Origin: Mactromeris polynyma
Lineage: Eukaryota; Mollusca; Bivalvia; Venerida; Mactridae
Length of the DNA stretch: 64,000 nt
Direction of reading: 5' to 3'
Assembly (NCBI GenBank): GCA_032209605.1
Contig: JASFXZ010000090.1
Coordinates: 372,001 to 436,000, forward strand
Both the position numbers and the translations under genes were made by a program. A model generated the notes under the pieces. It saw only the letters and a list, made by a program, of their open reading frames with translations, ran no database searches and was not told the origin of the DNA. Shown one piece after another: positions 11,323 to 24,800 of this stretch; positions within the stretch are counted from its first letter, which is position 1; every line of letters starts with the position of its first letter.

Positions 11323-12060
11323 TAACAAGTAATTCATTAATACAATGTTTAGACAATACCACAGGTACTTGAAGCAAATTTTTTTTTAGTTTGTATTTAC
11401 TATTTACTATAATAAAAATATTCTTATTATAGTAAAGTCTGTACAGAAAACTAAAAAAAATTTGCTTCAAGTACCTGTGGACAATACACAACATGCATAC
11501 AACTCGAATTAAAAGATGAAGGCTCAATCTCAATAAGCCTATAAGGCTTATCTCAATCGAGGCCATCTATCAAACAACATAAACATAAACAACAAGTAAT
11601 TCATTAATACAATGTTTAGACAATACCACAGGTACTTGAAGCAAATTTTTTTTTAGTTTGTATTTACTATTTACTATAATAAAAATATTCTTATTATAGT
11701 AAATAGTCTGTACAGAAAACTAAAAAATATTTGCTTCAAGTACCTGTAGACAATACACAACATGCATACAACTCGAATTAAAAGATGAAGGCTCGATCTC
11801 AAAAAGTCTATAAGGCTTATCTCAATCGAGGCCATCTATCAAACAACATAAACAACAAGTAATTCATTAATACAATGTTTAGACAATACCACAGGAACTT
11901 GAAGCAATTTTTTTTTTTAGTTTGTATTTACTATTTACTATAAAAAAAATATTCTCATTATAGTAAATAGTCTGTACAGAAAACTAAAAAATATTTGCTT
12001 CAAGTACCTGTGGACAATACACAACATGCATACAACTCGAATTAAAACATCATAAAACAA
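11323..12060. repeat. Tandem ~265-bp repeat (2.8 units), each holding a ~122-bp hairpin
   Basis: Units start with AACAAGTAATTCATTAATAC at 11323, 11591 and 11853. Each contains a large inverted repeat: 11359-11480, 11626-11749 and 11889-12013. Outer arms are CCACAGGTACTTGAAGCAAA and its complement. A second inner pairing uses TTTACTATTTACTATAATAA against TTATTATAGTAAATAG. Between hairpins is a smaller palindrome, ATAAGCCTATAAGGCTTAT. The block ends about 0.8 kb downstream of the minus-strand gene's stop. It could be a foldback transposon array or produce long hairpin RNA. Confidence 0.9.
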
Positions 12061-12186
12061 TTTCATACTATAAATTAATGCTACTTTATAAGTTACACAT
12101 AGCTATAAAAACACTTAATGTTTATTTATGACATAGTTACTCAGTACTTTGCATAGATAGTCACTATAACATTCACAATATCCATT

Positions 12187-12357
12187 TTAATTGTCAGTGT
12201 TCATTTTCTCCACTTCCTTGAAATTCAGCTTCCTTCTCCTATTTGGCGTTCCATTCTGATCCAACCAGTCTCTATATATTCAACATGTTGCTGACCATGG
12301 TTCTACGTTTTCCCCTTGTTCATCTTGTTTAAAAATACCAATGGCTCCAATTTGTAT
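12187..12357 (-). other. Possible alternative terminal exon(s) of the MULE-Ulp1 gene
   Basis: Downstream of the assigned last exon, an acceptor (TTTCAG, exon edge 12357) opens a phase-0 frame beginning IQIGAIGIF and ending at TGA (12280-12282). Just beyond, a second coding-like frame (RDWLDQNGTPNRRRKLNF...) runs to a TAA at 12187-12189. Exon 22 ends in phase 0, so the first frame could be spliced on as an alternative C terminus. Evidence is only frame openness and an acceptor. Confidence 0.35.
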
Positions 12358-12867
12358 CTGAAAGTATAATAAAAACTGGGAAGTATCTTGTTCATAACAT
12401 AGCTGTTTACATGTGTATCAGCTAATAGGTATCTATTAAAGTTAATTACCTACCTAATAGTTTGCCTGTTGCCACAGAACATCTAACAGTTGGACGGAAG
12501 CATTCTTGTGGAATGAGTCAGCAAGTAGTAGAGTATATACATGGATATATATGTGTATAACATCAATCTGCCTATTCTTACAAAACAATACAGCATGCCT
12601 TATCCAATATTTGTGAGTATCTTAAATAGTTATTAACTTTATGGTGAGCTACATGACATGGAAGTATATGTATCACAAACAGATGACAGCACCTGTTAGG
12701 CCAATTTATGGTTTTAAGAATTATTTTAATCTTGTGCAACACTTAAATAGTAATTTGTTTAACATTCATGGTACCTATATATGCATGCCAGGACTTAAGC
12801 AAATAAATGCAATTGATTTTACCAGGAAATAATTGGTCTAATTTCTGTTGAAGGATAGTCTCCAGAA

Positions 12868-15800
12868 CTAATCTCTTTTCATTCTCTTAGAAGGCCTATC
12901 TGGTGGTTCGTTGAGAGAGGACATCCTCTGAAAGTAGATATTATACTTTAGTTCAATAATGTGTGGTATGAAACAATATCTTTTAATAAAGGCCAACCAT
13001 GAAACATTAATCTACATTAATCATCTAAAATTTGCTCACAAAACTCACCATGACATGTTAGACTAAGGTGAGCTTAAACAGTTCTGTTTATTATATCCAG
13101 TATAAGGTGTAAACATTGTCCTCATTATTTCATTTAGCATAACCAGAAGAACAAAATGTTGAATATAGACAAACATCAAGTAATCATTACCCTAACATAA
13201 CTCCAATTAATTTATTCTATAAAAAATAGAAGGAAGTAACCAATTTTAATAAATGTTAAAACAATATCTACTTTATTGAATCACTTACAGATCTGTAGGC
13301 AGCTAGTACACTTCCTATGTACTTTCTCTTCTCCTCCACATCCCTTTTTGTCCATGTAAACTTTAGAGACTTCCCAGCTAGGTAATTCTCCACAAACTGA
13401 AAGTCAAGACTATTCCATGTTAATTCTTGAAATTCTTTTCCCAGCTTGATGGCAATATACACTTTCTATTACTTTTTTAAGTTCAAAATTGTATTATTTT
13501 TGTAACTTCAAATAGTCATTATAATTACAGTCAAACCTCAATAATACGACCACCATTGGTCTTCTTATAGAGGTGGTCTTATTATTGAGGTTGAATAAAG
13601 GATAAAACAGTGAAAACAGACTTGCGAATTGTGTTCTTAATTTCGAGGTGGTCTTATTATTGAGGTGGTCGTTAAGTGAGGTTTTACTGTACCTGTATAG
13701 CATATACGCCACAAGAAGTTCCATCCATCTGGTTTGCATGAGGAAGGAAATCAATGTTCCAATGTTGGGTTGGAGATGTCTCTATCCCGTGCTTGAACCT
13801 CTCATTCATAAAGGCACTAGAAATTGAAAGTAAAATAAATCTAAGTATGGGATTTTTGTTGGTAGTTCATTAATGGAGCAAATAAAGCCAGGTGGTCACT
13901 GGAAAAGATACAATTTTCTGGTACAAACTGCAGGAGCGAGTTCAGTCTCAGTTGGCAACTACTGCGACATGAACTTACATGATTAGAATGAAATTGAAAT
14001 AATGGAAATAAGGAAAATGTGATTTGATTACTAAATAAGTATATTTTACAATTTTTTTTAACAACTTAACACAGTAAAATATCCTTGGCGAGCAATGTTA
14101 AAATGTATTATGATATGGAATGCCAGTTCAGAACTGCCTATTGCGAATTAATACTTATGTGGGCTATGTCCTTTTTACATGCAAAGAGTGTCATATTTGA
14201 CATTATACATGTGGATAATTTAATCCAAAGATTTTGCAGAAATAAAGTATTTGTTGACTGAAAATTGCATTAATCTTTTTATCTCATGAATTATATACTT
14301 GGGATATGCTTAATTGCTCGAAATGGTTCCTGTCCCATGTTTATAAACATGTTAATGAGGTTTCAATGTGTATCCCATTAATAACTGAATTTTACACAAA
14401 AATTAGAAGAAAGCGATAACAAAACTTCATTATTAAAGATTCAATATTTGTATGACAGAAACAAAATTTAATGACAATTCACAAGTACCATGTCCCAATC
14501 AGCTTTCACTAAGTATGCAAAATAAATGAAAATAACAATAAAAAACAAAGGCCAAGACAAATATTGTATGGTTCAGGAAACCCAACACTAACATTTACCA
14601 GCAGACCCTAAACTTTTATAATTTCTGGTAAAATTAAGGCATATCAAGGCCTTTCTGCTTTTGGTTGTCTAATATTTAAGTGCTACCTAGAAGATGTGTT
14701 TATAGAAGCAACAGCTACATTTAATAGATGATAAATGGTTATACAGCAAAGAAACAATCACCAAATACCACCTCATTAAGTTATAAAAGGATATGGATTC
14801 TTTCAACATTGTCACAACTGAATCATAGTTCAAGGGCTTTATAATGCATTTTATGACATTGAAGTTCTTAAACCAGCACTGATGATGTGGATTGAACCTA
14901 CAACCTTTAGTAGTTAACCTAACATTAAACATTGGATGTTTAAAACAAAAGCCCAAACCTAAATAACCTACTGTTTTCATCTATGTTAACTGAACCATAC
15001 ATAATATTTTGGCAAATATTCAAACACAACTTTCAAACAGCAGAACAGTATCACTTACTACCATCTCTGAAGGTAGATATGTTTTGACTTTTCTTGGTCT
15101 CCCAATGGGTTAATGTATATAATATGTCTCTCTCTTGGTTTTATTATCTTGTGAGTAATTTCAAACAAGAAATTAATTTTGATCACATACATGTACAAGC
15201 TAGAAATGGGTACAATCTTGAAGTGTTTGATTACTTGTATAATTGGAGCTACAAGTAGATTGTAACTTAAAAGCAGATCTCTTGGCATTTCACTGACTCA
15301 TAGTATATATAGAGAAAACAGCCATCAAATTCAAGCAATGAGAATAACTAAAATATCATAAAACAAATACAGCAAGCAAAAGTTAGCGAAGACAGTGAGG
15401 ACAAAACAAAAAAATCCAGTGTGGAACATATAATATTTTTAAAATGTATTAATATATAATTGAAATATTTTTAATGTGCGACAAGTAATATGAATAGTCA
15501 ACAATATATACTCACCACCAGAATCCAGTGACAGTTGTTCTCATTTACTACAGCAAACACTGTATCATACAGGTTAAAGTCTACCTGCAAAGTAAGTATT
15601 AATTTGAAAAAGTGAACCTTGTAACTTGAGAATTAAACAGATTTACAAACTCTCTATATATATAGTTAAATATATATAACTGACTTTTGATTGCAGCAAT
15701 AATGATGTTAAGCATACATTTATTTTATATGATCTCAATATTTTTGAAATCATAAATATGTTTTTACCAGCATAATAATATAACAAGAGCTAACACTAAA

Positions 15801-18800
15801 CATGAATAATTCTACTCTTTCCACTTTGTCATTGAAAAATGTTGCCACTTGTGCTAATTTGTTACAGAATGTTTTGTTTTCCCTTACACCGCTTAGTGTC
15901 AGAATTACATATAACGTGTTGTAGAAAAATAAAGTTAATTGTTCTAATGACTTACTGTCCTCAAGTAGCCAGTCCTTTCAAGACAACCACTAAAAATAGC
16001 AGTCGCCATAACACAATCAAGGTGGAAAACATTCCTTCCTGCTGTCGTGATATGCAAGTAGGCGTCAATCAACTGGAGAAAAACATTGTACATGTATATA
16101 GATTAGACCTTATTCTAAAATTATGATTTTGTTCATTTGTTTTAACACACTTATATATATATATATTCAATAAGAACCTGTGTTGTAGCAAAAGTTGGTG
16201 TCATGATGACTAAAATTTAAGGAAGCACATAATTAAATGTACACAAAACACACGACTATTGTATCATTGTCCAATGAACTTTCACAGGTTTCCATAAAAT
16301 CATTACTTATTGTATTAATTAAAACAATTTATACAATGTATGATACTTACCCATTTGTATCAGGTCTATATTATAGATAAGCTACAATGCATATTAATGA
16401 TTGGACCTGTCGACTTTAAACTATCTCAAATATAATACAATTTTCAAATCGATGACGGATTGAAAGGCCTATACAATATTGGTTCCATAATCATCTTGAT
16501 CGGGTCAAGAAAGTTTGCATACATTTTTAAAGCAAACACGATTTCTTTGAACATTAATCCTATTGTCAACGTACATCCTGTTGAATCTGTATGACTCACA
16601 ATTATAGAAAAGTATTCATAGCTGTTGACCTTGTCTGATTAACATAACATTTATAATGCATAAGCCCATCAAATCTAAAATAATAATATTCAAAACAAAT
16701 TTTGGACAATCGCAAATAAAGTGAAACATAGTAAATGATGGACATAATTAATGCAGTTTTTACATGTTAGTATTTTATTACCACATGTCATAATAAAGCT
16801 TACTTCATCAGACAATGTGCTTTTGAGGAATTCAAAGCTCCTTCTTGTAAGAACGTACGGTCCAATGTTCATCATCTGTGTGTCTGCAACAATGGAAACA
16901 AAATATGTGTTATGTGTTTCAGGATCTATTCGTGTAACGATAACAGATTTCAATTCAATCGTAAAACATGAAAAACAGAGGAAGTTATTCGAAAAAACAT
17001 AAAAAAAACCAGATTTACAACACAGCTTAGTAGCTGTCACCCATTTAACCCCATCTATTGCTTGTAGTTGTTTTGAATGTTTTGAATGTAACAAAGTGAT
17101 GAGCTATATTTTGAAAATGTTATTACTTCTTACCTAAATGATCATGTCTCAACTCAACAGGAGCATGGTCATATTCTTGCTCTCCTCCAGTACCTGATAA
17201 AATGAAATATAATTTTAAAGATATATTTCGATCTCCCAAATTGTGCGACGTACACTGTATTCATGGTAACACTGGTTAAAAAAGTCTCAATCTATGAATG
17301 CCATGGTTCTATTATTAACCCATTTAACCCCATCTATTGCTTGTAGTTGTTTTGAATGTTTTGAATGTAACAAAGTGATGAGCTATATTTTGAAAATGTT
17401 ATTACTTCTTACCTAAATGATCATGTCTCAACTCAACAGGAGCATGGTCATATTCTTGCTCTCCTCCAGTACCTGATAAAATGAAATATAATTTTAAAGA
17501 TATATTTTCGGTCTCCCAAATTGTGCGACGTACACTGTATTCATGGTAACAATGGTTAACAAAGTCTCAATCTATGAAAGCCATGGTTCTATTATTAACC
17601 CATTTAACCTCATCTATTGCTTGTAGTTGTTTTGAATGTTTTGAATGTAACAAAGTGATGAGCTATATTTTGAAAATGTTATTACTTCTTACCTAAATGA
17701 TCATGTCTCAACTCAACAGGAGCATGGTCATATTCTTGCTCTCCTCCAGTACCTGATAAAATGAAATATAATTTTAAAGATATATTTTCGGTCTCCCAAA
17801 TTGTGCGACGTACACTGTATTCATGGTAACAATGGTTAACAAAGTCTCAATCTATGAAAGCCATGGTTCTATTATGCTAAAATAACAAGGTCCATTCATG
17901 TGATTAGATTCCTAAGTATAGCTGACCCATATTCGAGACAAGGTGACTCGTCTCAATATGATCAATTGAAATGTAACCCCTGATCATTCACCTAGGATTG
18001 TTTGGTTGCATATTGCGCTACTGTGAAATATTGGTACATTGTAACATCTCTAATCACAAGTGCTGGAAGTTACTAAATATGCAGTATATAATTTATAGAT
18101 ATTGTACTGTAAGCAAACTTGTTCATACAGGATTGGCAAATAAGTCAAAAGAGGTACTAGAATATTAATAATGTAACAGGACTGTTATAAAATACCTTTA
18201 TCCTCCTTCTGGGTCTGCTCAGGCATCTCGTTTTTCTCTTCAGACTTGGTGGATCTTGAAATTTAAAATTGAATATATATGAAAGAGTAACTGGTCAGAT
18301 TTATACCTATGAAATTAAATACAAAAATCTGCCAACAAACATTCAATGCCTACAGCTTACTGATAAGAAGGCATCCATGGTAAAAAACCAATTTTCATTC
18401 TCATCCTAAAATTTTCCCAATCCAACAGTGTCCAGTGAGTATCAATATTTGAGCATTTCAGGTCAATTTATTCTCCAAATATTAAGCATAAGATATGGTT
18501 GAAACAAGGTCAGACAAATGGATAATAAATTAGAATTACACCTAGGTATCCCACATTTCATATGTTTAATGAATTACCTCTCTTCTTCACTGACTATAAC
18601 GATGCTGTCTTGAGGAATAATTGTCTTCTTTGTGGTGGTCTTACTTTGTTTCAAAGGGGCTGTATTCCCTGAAGAAAAACAATAGTTCCACATTGTCACA
18701 AAATATAACTGTCAAATGGGTGTATGAAGCACTATGGAAATGCTGCCCTCAAAATTCAAAGTTTATTTGGGATTGGACAAAGACTTTCAAAGACACAAAA

Positions 18801-21800
18801 ATACATAACATGTTTTGATAATTATCTGTACTTTAAAGGGTATAACTTAAGAGCTTGTAGAGCAATATAACTGGTTAACAAGCTCATCCAGGATAAACAT
18901 TGTCACCAAGCCTGGTAAAGATCGGATGAGAATTGCTGAATACAGAGGAAAATGTTAATACATTTAAATTTGTACAAATCATTTTGTCCTATGAAATGAT
19001 CATACATAAAAACGTAAAATGACGCTTTAGCATGTACATATCAGATTAAACTGAACATTTAAAACAAACATCAAGATAACTGGATTACTGCTTACTATAA
19101 CTTCTTTGTGATACTATGAACATTGGCTAATACTATTTTAATTTAGATAAATTCTAACATACCTGCTGTCTTAGTTTTTTTGTTCCTCTTCTTCCTTAGC
19201 TTTAGGACACTGGTGTTTTTCTGTCCAAGTTTACGTCCACGTTTTCTTGGTCTTAAGAAGATACCAGCCTCAGCAGGAACCATGCCTCTTACTTTCTTAT
19301 ACAAGACTGTCAAGTCTTGGAATAGTTCTTCATATTGTGCATCTTCTGGCACTAAATACATCATGCTATTTATAGCAACTGAGAGTGCTCTACATTTGGA
19401 CTTGACAGCCACTGTTTGTTTTGGTTTACGTGTTGGTTGGACCTTGGCATTGCTCTGTGTCTGTTTTGGTCCATCAGTGCCTTGATTGTCTTGTTGCACA
19501 TGATGATGAGGAATGACATCCTCATCGACCAAGAGATGAGGAGCATTTCTAAACTCTTCACTAAGGGACTCCCATCCGTGTTCTGGTACATGCATGATGA
19601 TGTGAAGCATGTGCTTACATGGTAAATGGTATTTACCCCAGTCCAAGCAGGTGCATGAAGGGAGGATTCCAGCCAGATCAATATTGTACTGGCGACCACT
19701 AGTAGCACTTGTTGTAGTGAACGTATGTTCCCCAGTCTGGTTAACTTCAATAACTGCAGGATCAACTGTTATACGATCCATACAGTGTTTTATAAATGCA
19801 CGAGACTTACAGTTGAGGAATTCTGGTATGTCTGCGGAGTAATTCTTTGACAACCATTCCAGGTTTTGTTTAACGTACCTGAAAAGGATATATTAAAACT
19901 ATTACATAGTTGACAGCAGGAAACAAGCCCACATCAATGATATTTCAGAAGCCTGATTGACAAGCTTCTTATCATTGAATCACATTAATGCAACAGTCAA
20001 ATAACAAGAAGTTTGGTGAAAGATTAAATATCTTTGGGTCAATAGAAGAAAACATTTGATTGCCTGTTAAAGAAAGCCTAGTTATTCTATATTTAAATGT
20101 CTAATAATAATATAGAACAACAATACTTCTATAACAGGCATTAAATTTTTTATATTAACCCAAAGGCTTTATAGTTAAGTTTTAACATTGCGCACATATT
20201 TCTGTGTAACAGTCCAAATTGTTCATCCTCAATGCAAGTCCAATCAATGAAGGCGATGAGACATTAGCGAAGGTTTCTTCATCAAAACAGGACATTAAGA
20301 AATGAACTTTGTAATGCAATAATACAACTTCTATAAAAAAAATTCAGTAAAAAACAGCATAAGTATTCAGTAACATTTGTTGTTCATCACCAAATTAGAA
20401 TTTGTAACCATTAACAACAGACTTTCTAATCATAAATAGAATTAAACATCAAAATTTTATATAACTTTTCAACTCTTTCTTCAATGAAGCCGTTGAGATC
20501 CAGTACCCAAATTTACAAGTACTTCTTAGTCTAAAGTTTGCTCCTGGTACAAATTATTTTTTTAATATAGGTTGCCAACCTTTGAAGTATATATATTCTT
20601 CATTTTCTGAAATGTATGACTTCCTTACCTGCGACATGCATCTGGAATGTATCGAGTAACCAGTGTCGTGATCATTAATGTTAGGGAACCTTCAGTGTAG
20701 TAACCCAAATAATTCTGTTTAAAATCACGATTCTGTCTCTCAACACCATTTGTTGTATTGACTCTTTTGTTGAGAAGGGAATGTCTATGATACTGGACCC
20801 ATCTCTGAAAACATTTACAGAATAATACAGATTTTAAATGGCTCATATTAACATTAACTAACACTTTAAGTTATATTGCTGTTTAAAATTGTGTAAATAA
20901 CTGTCAAAAATGTATATCTTCAGAAAATTTACGAAACTAGAAATGCATCCATTAGGACATGGTCACCCCTTACCGCCATCTTCATCACAAAACAAACTCT
21001 GATATGCGTAACTTTACTCTGTGTGAGTGATATTACTAACAAAACTATGTCAAAACTATGGGCCATTAGACACCTTAGTATATTGTCAATGCTAGTCTGA
21101 TTTTAACACAATACACTAATATAAATACTGACAACAAACTTTACCTTACTCTCTTTCAACCAGTATGTCTGAAACCAGTCTCGTAACAGTTTGTTGTCAG
21201 TCCAATAAGATGATGTCCTCAAAGCATCAACAGCATCAGTATAACTCTGATGGTTGGAAGCATTGGCAATGCTACGTAATCTGCAAACAAATCAACATAA
21301 ATAATGCAAACAATCTTTCTCATAACATAATAAATCACACAAGCATGCATGTAAGTCTCAATTTATAAAATGAGACATATAAAAAACCAGGGGGCCATGA
21401 TGGCCCTATATTGCTCACCTGATTACATTGTCATGATGGCCTTAAGAGAGTCAATTGTTGAGCTAAATAGAGAGGCCATATTTACATTGCTCACTTGATT
21501 ACCAATGCTTAACATTGCAAAAATGGCCATAATGCTAAGAACCTTGCTGTTCCATAAATGAAAATATAATGTTTTCCCATTATAACAATATATGGATTCC
21601 ATCACCATGTGTTCAAGTCGAAATGGGCCAACTAAGAATCCAAAAAATGCATGATTCAACAAAACTTGATCTTGTATCAATCGGGGCGGGTCCATTCCCC
21701 CCCTCCAATAGCATAATTTTAAAAATCGTGGTAGGTAGGCTTAATATAAAGGATGTCTTACAATGCCAAAACCTCCGTTACATTTGTCACTCCATTCGAA

Positions 21801-24800
21801 GGTCCTACCCAGCGTTTCCAGGACTGCTCTCGATGAAAGTCACAGAGAAATGTAAAGCAACCTAAAAATAAAATTAAAGTAGTTAAGAATTTAGGATTAT
21901 TTGTTATTTGTGAACAAATTAGACAGGAGTGTGTAAGACAACAACTTTAACCATTAACACTGCATTTAACTTAATCAAATAGATGCATTTCAACCAAAAT
22001 TACAAATCAAATGCATTTAAGTATTTATGTGTTTCCATAATTTTAAACTTATTCCTTTGCAAGTTTACCTGGGAATATCTCATCAATTGCATTAATTTCC
22101 TTCCTGTCATAGTCTGTGATGAAGTATGAAGGGTCCCATGTTGGATTCCACCTCTTTAAAACCTCAAGACCTCTTTTGATGTGGTAAGTGGTCTCAGTTG
22201 GGAGGACAAATGAACCTACAACTATGTATCCACTGTTGGTGCTCACACACAAAAAGAACAGGGGCACCTCAAACTTGCAGGTCTTGTAGGTGGCATCTAA
22301 CAGACATATCTCCTTTCCATATCTCTCCAGAAGACGCTTCTGCTCATAAGACTGATGAACAAATAGAAACTCTTCTACATCAATTCTTTCTTCCTTGTCA
22401 TCATTTGTGAAAGCTTGGGGACTAGAATGTAAATAAAAGTTTCATTCATATATATTTGTTTGTATGAAAGAAAAGCAATTAGTTTTAAACATATGCCCCC
22501 AATTATTTTATATACACAATGGATGAAATTAATTCCCCAATAAGATACAGATTTTTGTAAGTACTACACAAATCTGCATTGTCAACTTTTAACAGTGGAA
22601 GATTCTTTAACTTGTAACTACAAGAAACAGCAACAACAAATTACAAAGTTACAAATTTTAGAGAGTTCCATAATTTTTATATTATAAATTCTTACTAATT
22701 TAAACCAAAATATGTTGAAGTAATGTAATGTTATCATATAAAAATAAATTGAATATAGCTGATATACCCTGATGTATAATAGAAGTTATCCTTGGGGTGC
22801 TCACTTTTCCACTGTTCTACATGCTTTTTGAGGTTTTCAAAATCATCAGATGAAAATCTGAAATAATTATTATTCCATACACAATAAATTAGTCACATCA
22901 AAGTCACCTTTATGCTGTTCAACATTGAAAGTTTTCAACAAAACATCCCAATAGTTTATGGGAAGTTGGACACACACAATTTGTTTGCTGAACCCATTAC
23001 AGTAACTTTATCAAAGCGACAAATTTCTGGTAAAAATGTTTGCAACAAAATTACTTCTTTTAATCAGAGTACCAATAATAACAATGTTAAAAAATACATC
23101 CGAATGCGGTAGAGTTACCCTTCAACTTTACATGCTTATTGTTTACTGTGGTAGCAGTTGTTCTGTGTGGATCTGTAGGAGGAGGACTACCGACTAAGGA
23201 TACGGGGGACGGTAGTCATAGGATTTAATGACTTCAATTGCAATGTATCTGGTGTCGCAGACGGCGATGTTGAACTTGTTTTCTTCCCTTGAATGCATTC
23301 TTCACCGGGATCCAATGAGGGATTCATTGACTGATTCGTCGGTCCAGGTGTGGACTGCGGGGGGTCTTGTCGACATAGCGCTAGGTCTCTATCAAAACGT
23401 CAGTTTAGACGGTGTAGGATAAACTGGGACAAAACGTCGTAATTTTTTTCTGTTACGGAGTGTGACCCGAACATTAAGTAAATGTAGTCAATATAGTAAC
23501 ATAATAGCTGAGTATCAATGATTACTTACAATAATAATATGCAATAAACAGGCTAGTGTTAGTGTTTCCTCAAATGACTCCTTTCAGATTACAAATGGCA
23601 ACTTTGCATAAAAGGGGAGTGACTCTGAAATGTCTAAGTATCATTCTCGACTATAAAGGGAAGTTAATATGCAAATACCAGTGTCAATAATCATGTAAAC
23701 TTGATGTGTTCCTTTGTTTTTGGCATTTCTGTAATATTTTTCTAAGTCCACCTGTGCACAAAACCCATTTTGGCTAGACTATAAAGAAATGATCTTGACA
23801 ACACACTACAGTGGAAATACCAAGATATATTAGCATCTGCATTCTAAAACATATGAGGTTTTATTGCAGAATGCAACTTTTAACTTGTTTTTAGTGGAAA
23901 TATTTTTTCTTTCATTTAGGTAACTGTGACCTTGACCTATGCACAATACTAACCAAATTTGTCTACAGTTAGGGGACTGCATCAATCAAATTTTAGAAGT
24001 GTAATTTTTGTCTAGTTTACTTACTGTTGCACACACATGGCCGAGTACATGTGGTTTCTGACAATTTTCCTGCTTGGATAAAATCGGCTATTCAAAGGAG
24101 TAGCAGTTGGAAATTGACGTTTTGAATAACCGAAAATTGCCCGTTCCATTTCATCAATCCTCCTGACACCATCTCCAACCAAAGAGTGAATCCTGTCAAT
24201 AATAGTCTGGTCCAATCTCTGATACACTGAGCTGAACTACAAGCAATTTAACAAGAACTATCTTCAAAAAAGATGATCAACACAAATTTAAATAAGCAAA
24301 GATGTTGTAGTTTTATTGATTAAAATCTTAAGTTATAGCAGGAACACATGTTCATAGAATCAATAAATAAACACAATGAAACATTAAAAATCTGCTTTTG
24401 TTCATTTGTAATAACATACAAAAATATTCAATAACAACATGAGTGATAGAAGTAGTTTGTATCATGCCCAATAAACAATCAAAAGTATTAAAGAATTCAA
24501 AGACATCATACAAGTAATTTTTAAATAACATCCCATTTTTTTAAACCTGATAATTATTAATTAACTAATTCTACCAAAATTCTAAACAAATAATATCAGA
24601 ATATTTTTATGATGTTCCTACCTCACCAGTGATGTGGTTGTGACATGATTCATTGGGTACAGACACATATACCCTCACACCCCAATTTACATCCGATGAA
24701 GGTATAGATTTATTCAGTAAAGCCCTCTTGACTTTCTTCTGATAATCAGAGTTGGAATCAATCTAAAAAAGAATAGATTTTGTTATATATTTATATATTA

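Noticed and set aside
11246..11566. 106-codon minus frame
   Set aside because: Lies across the hairpin repeat and is hydrophobic low-complexity; no homology recognised.
14687..14980. 97-codon minus frame in intron 20
   Set aside because: No splice-consistent boundary or domain; exons 20 and 21 join directly in phase.
16690..17094. 134-codon minus frame
   Set aside because: Only 16804-16883 is exon 17; the rest is intron on both sides with good splice signals.
19180..19842. Several open frames of 69-131 codons overlapping exon 11
   Set aside because: Shadows of the SWIM exon in other frames.
23228..23422. Plus-strand frame of 64 codons in the GC-rich island
   Set aside because: The opposite strand reads more like protein and the enclosing gene is on minus.
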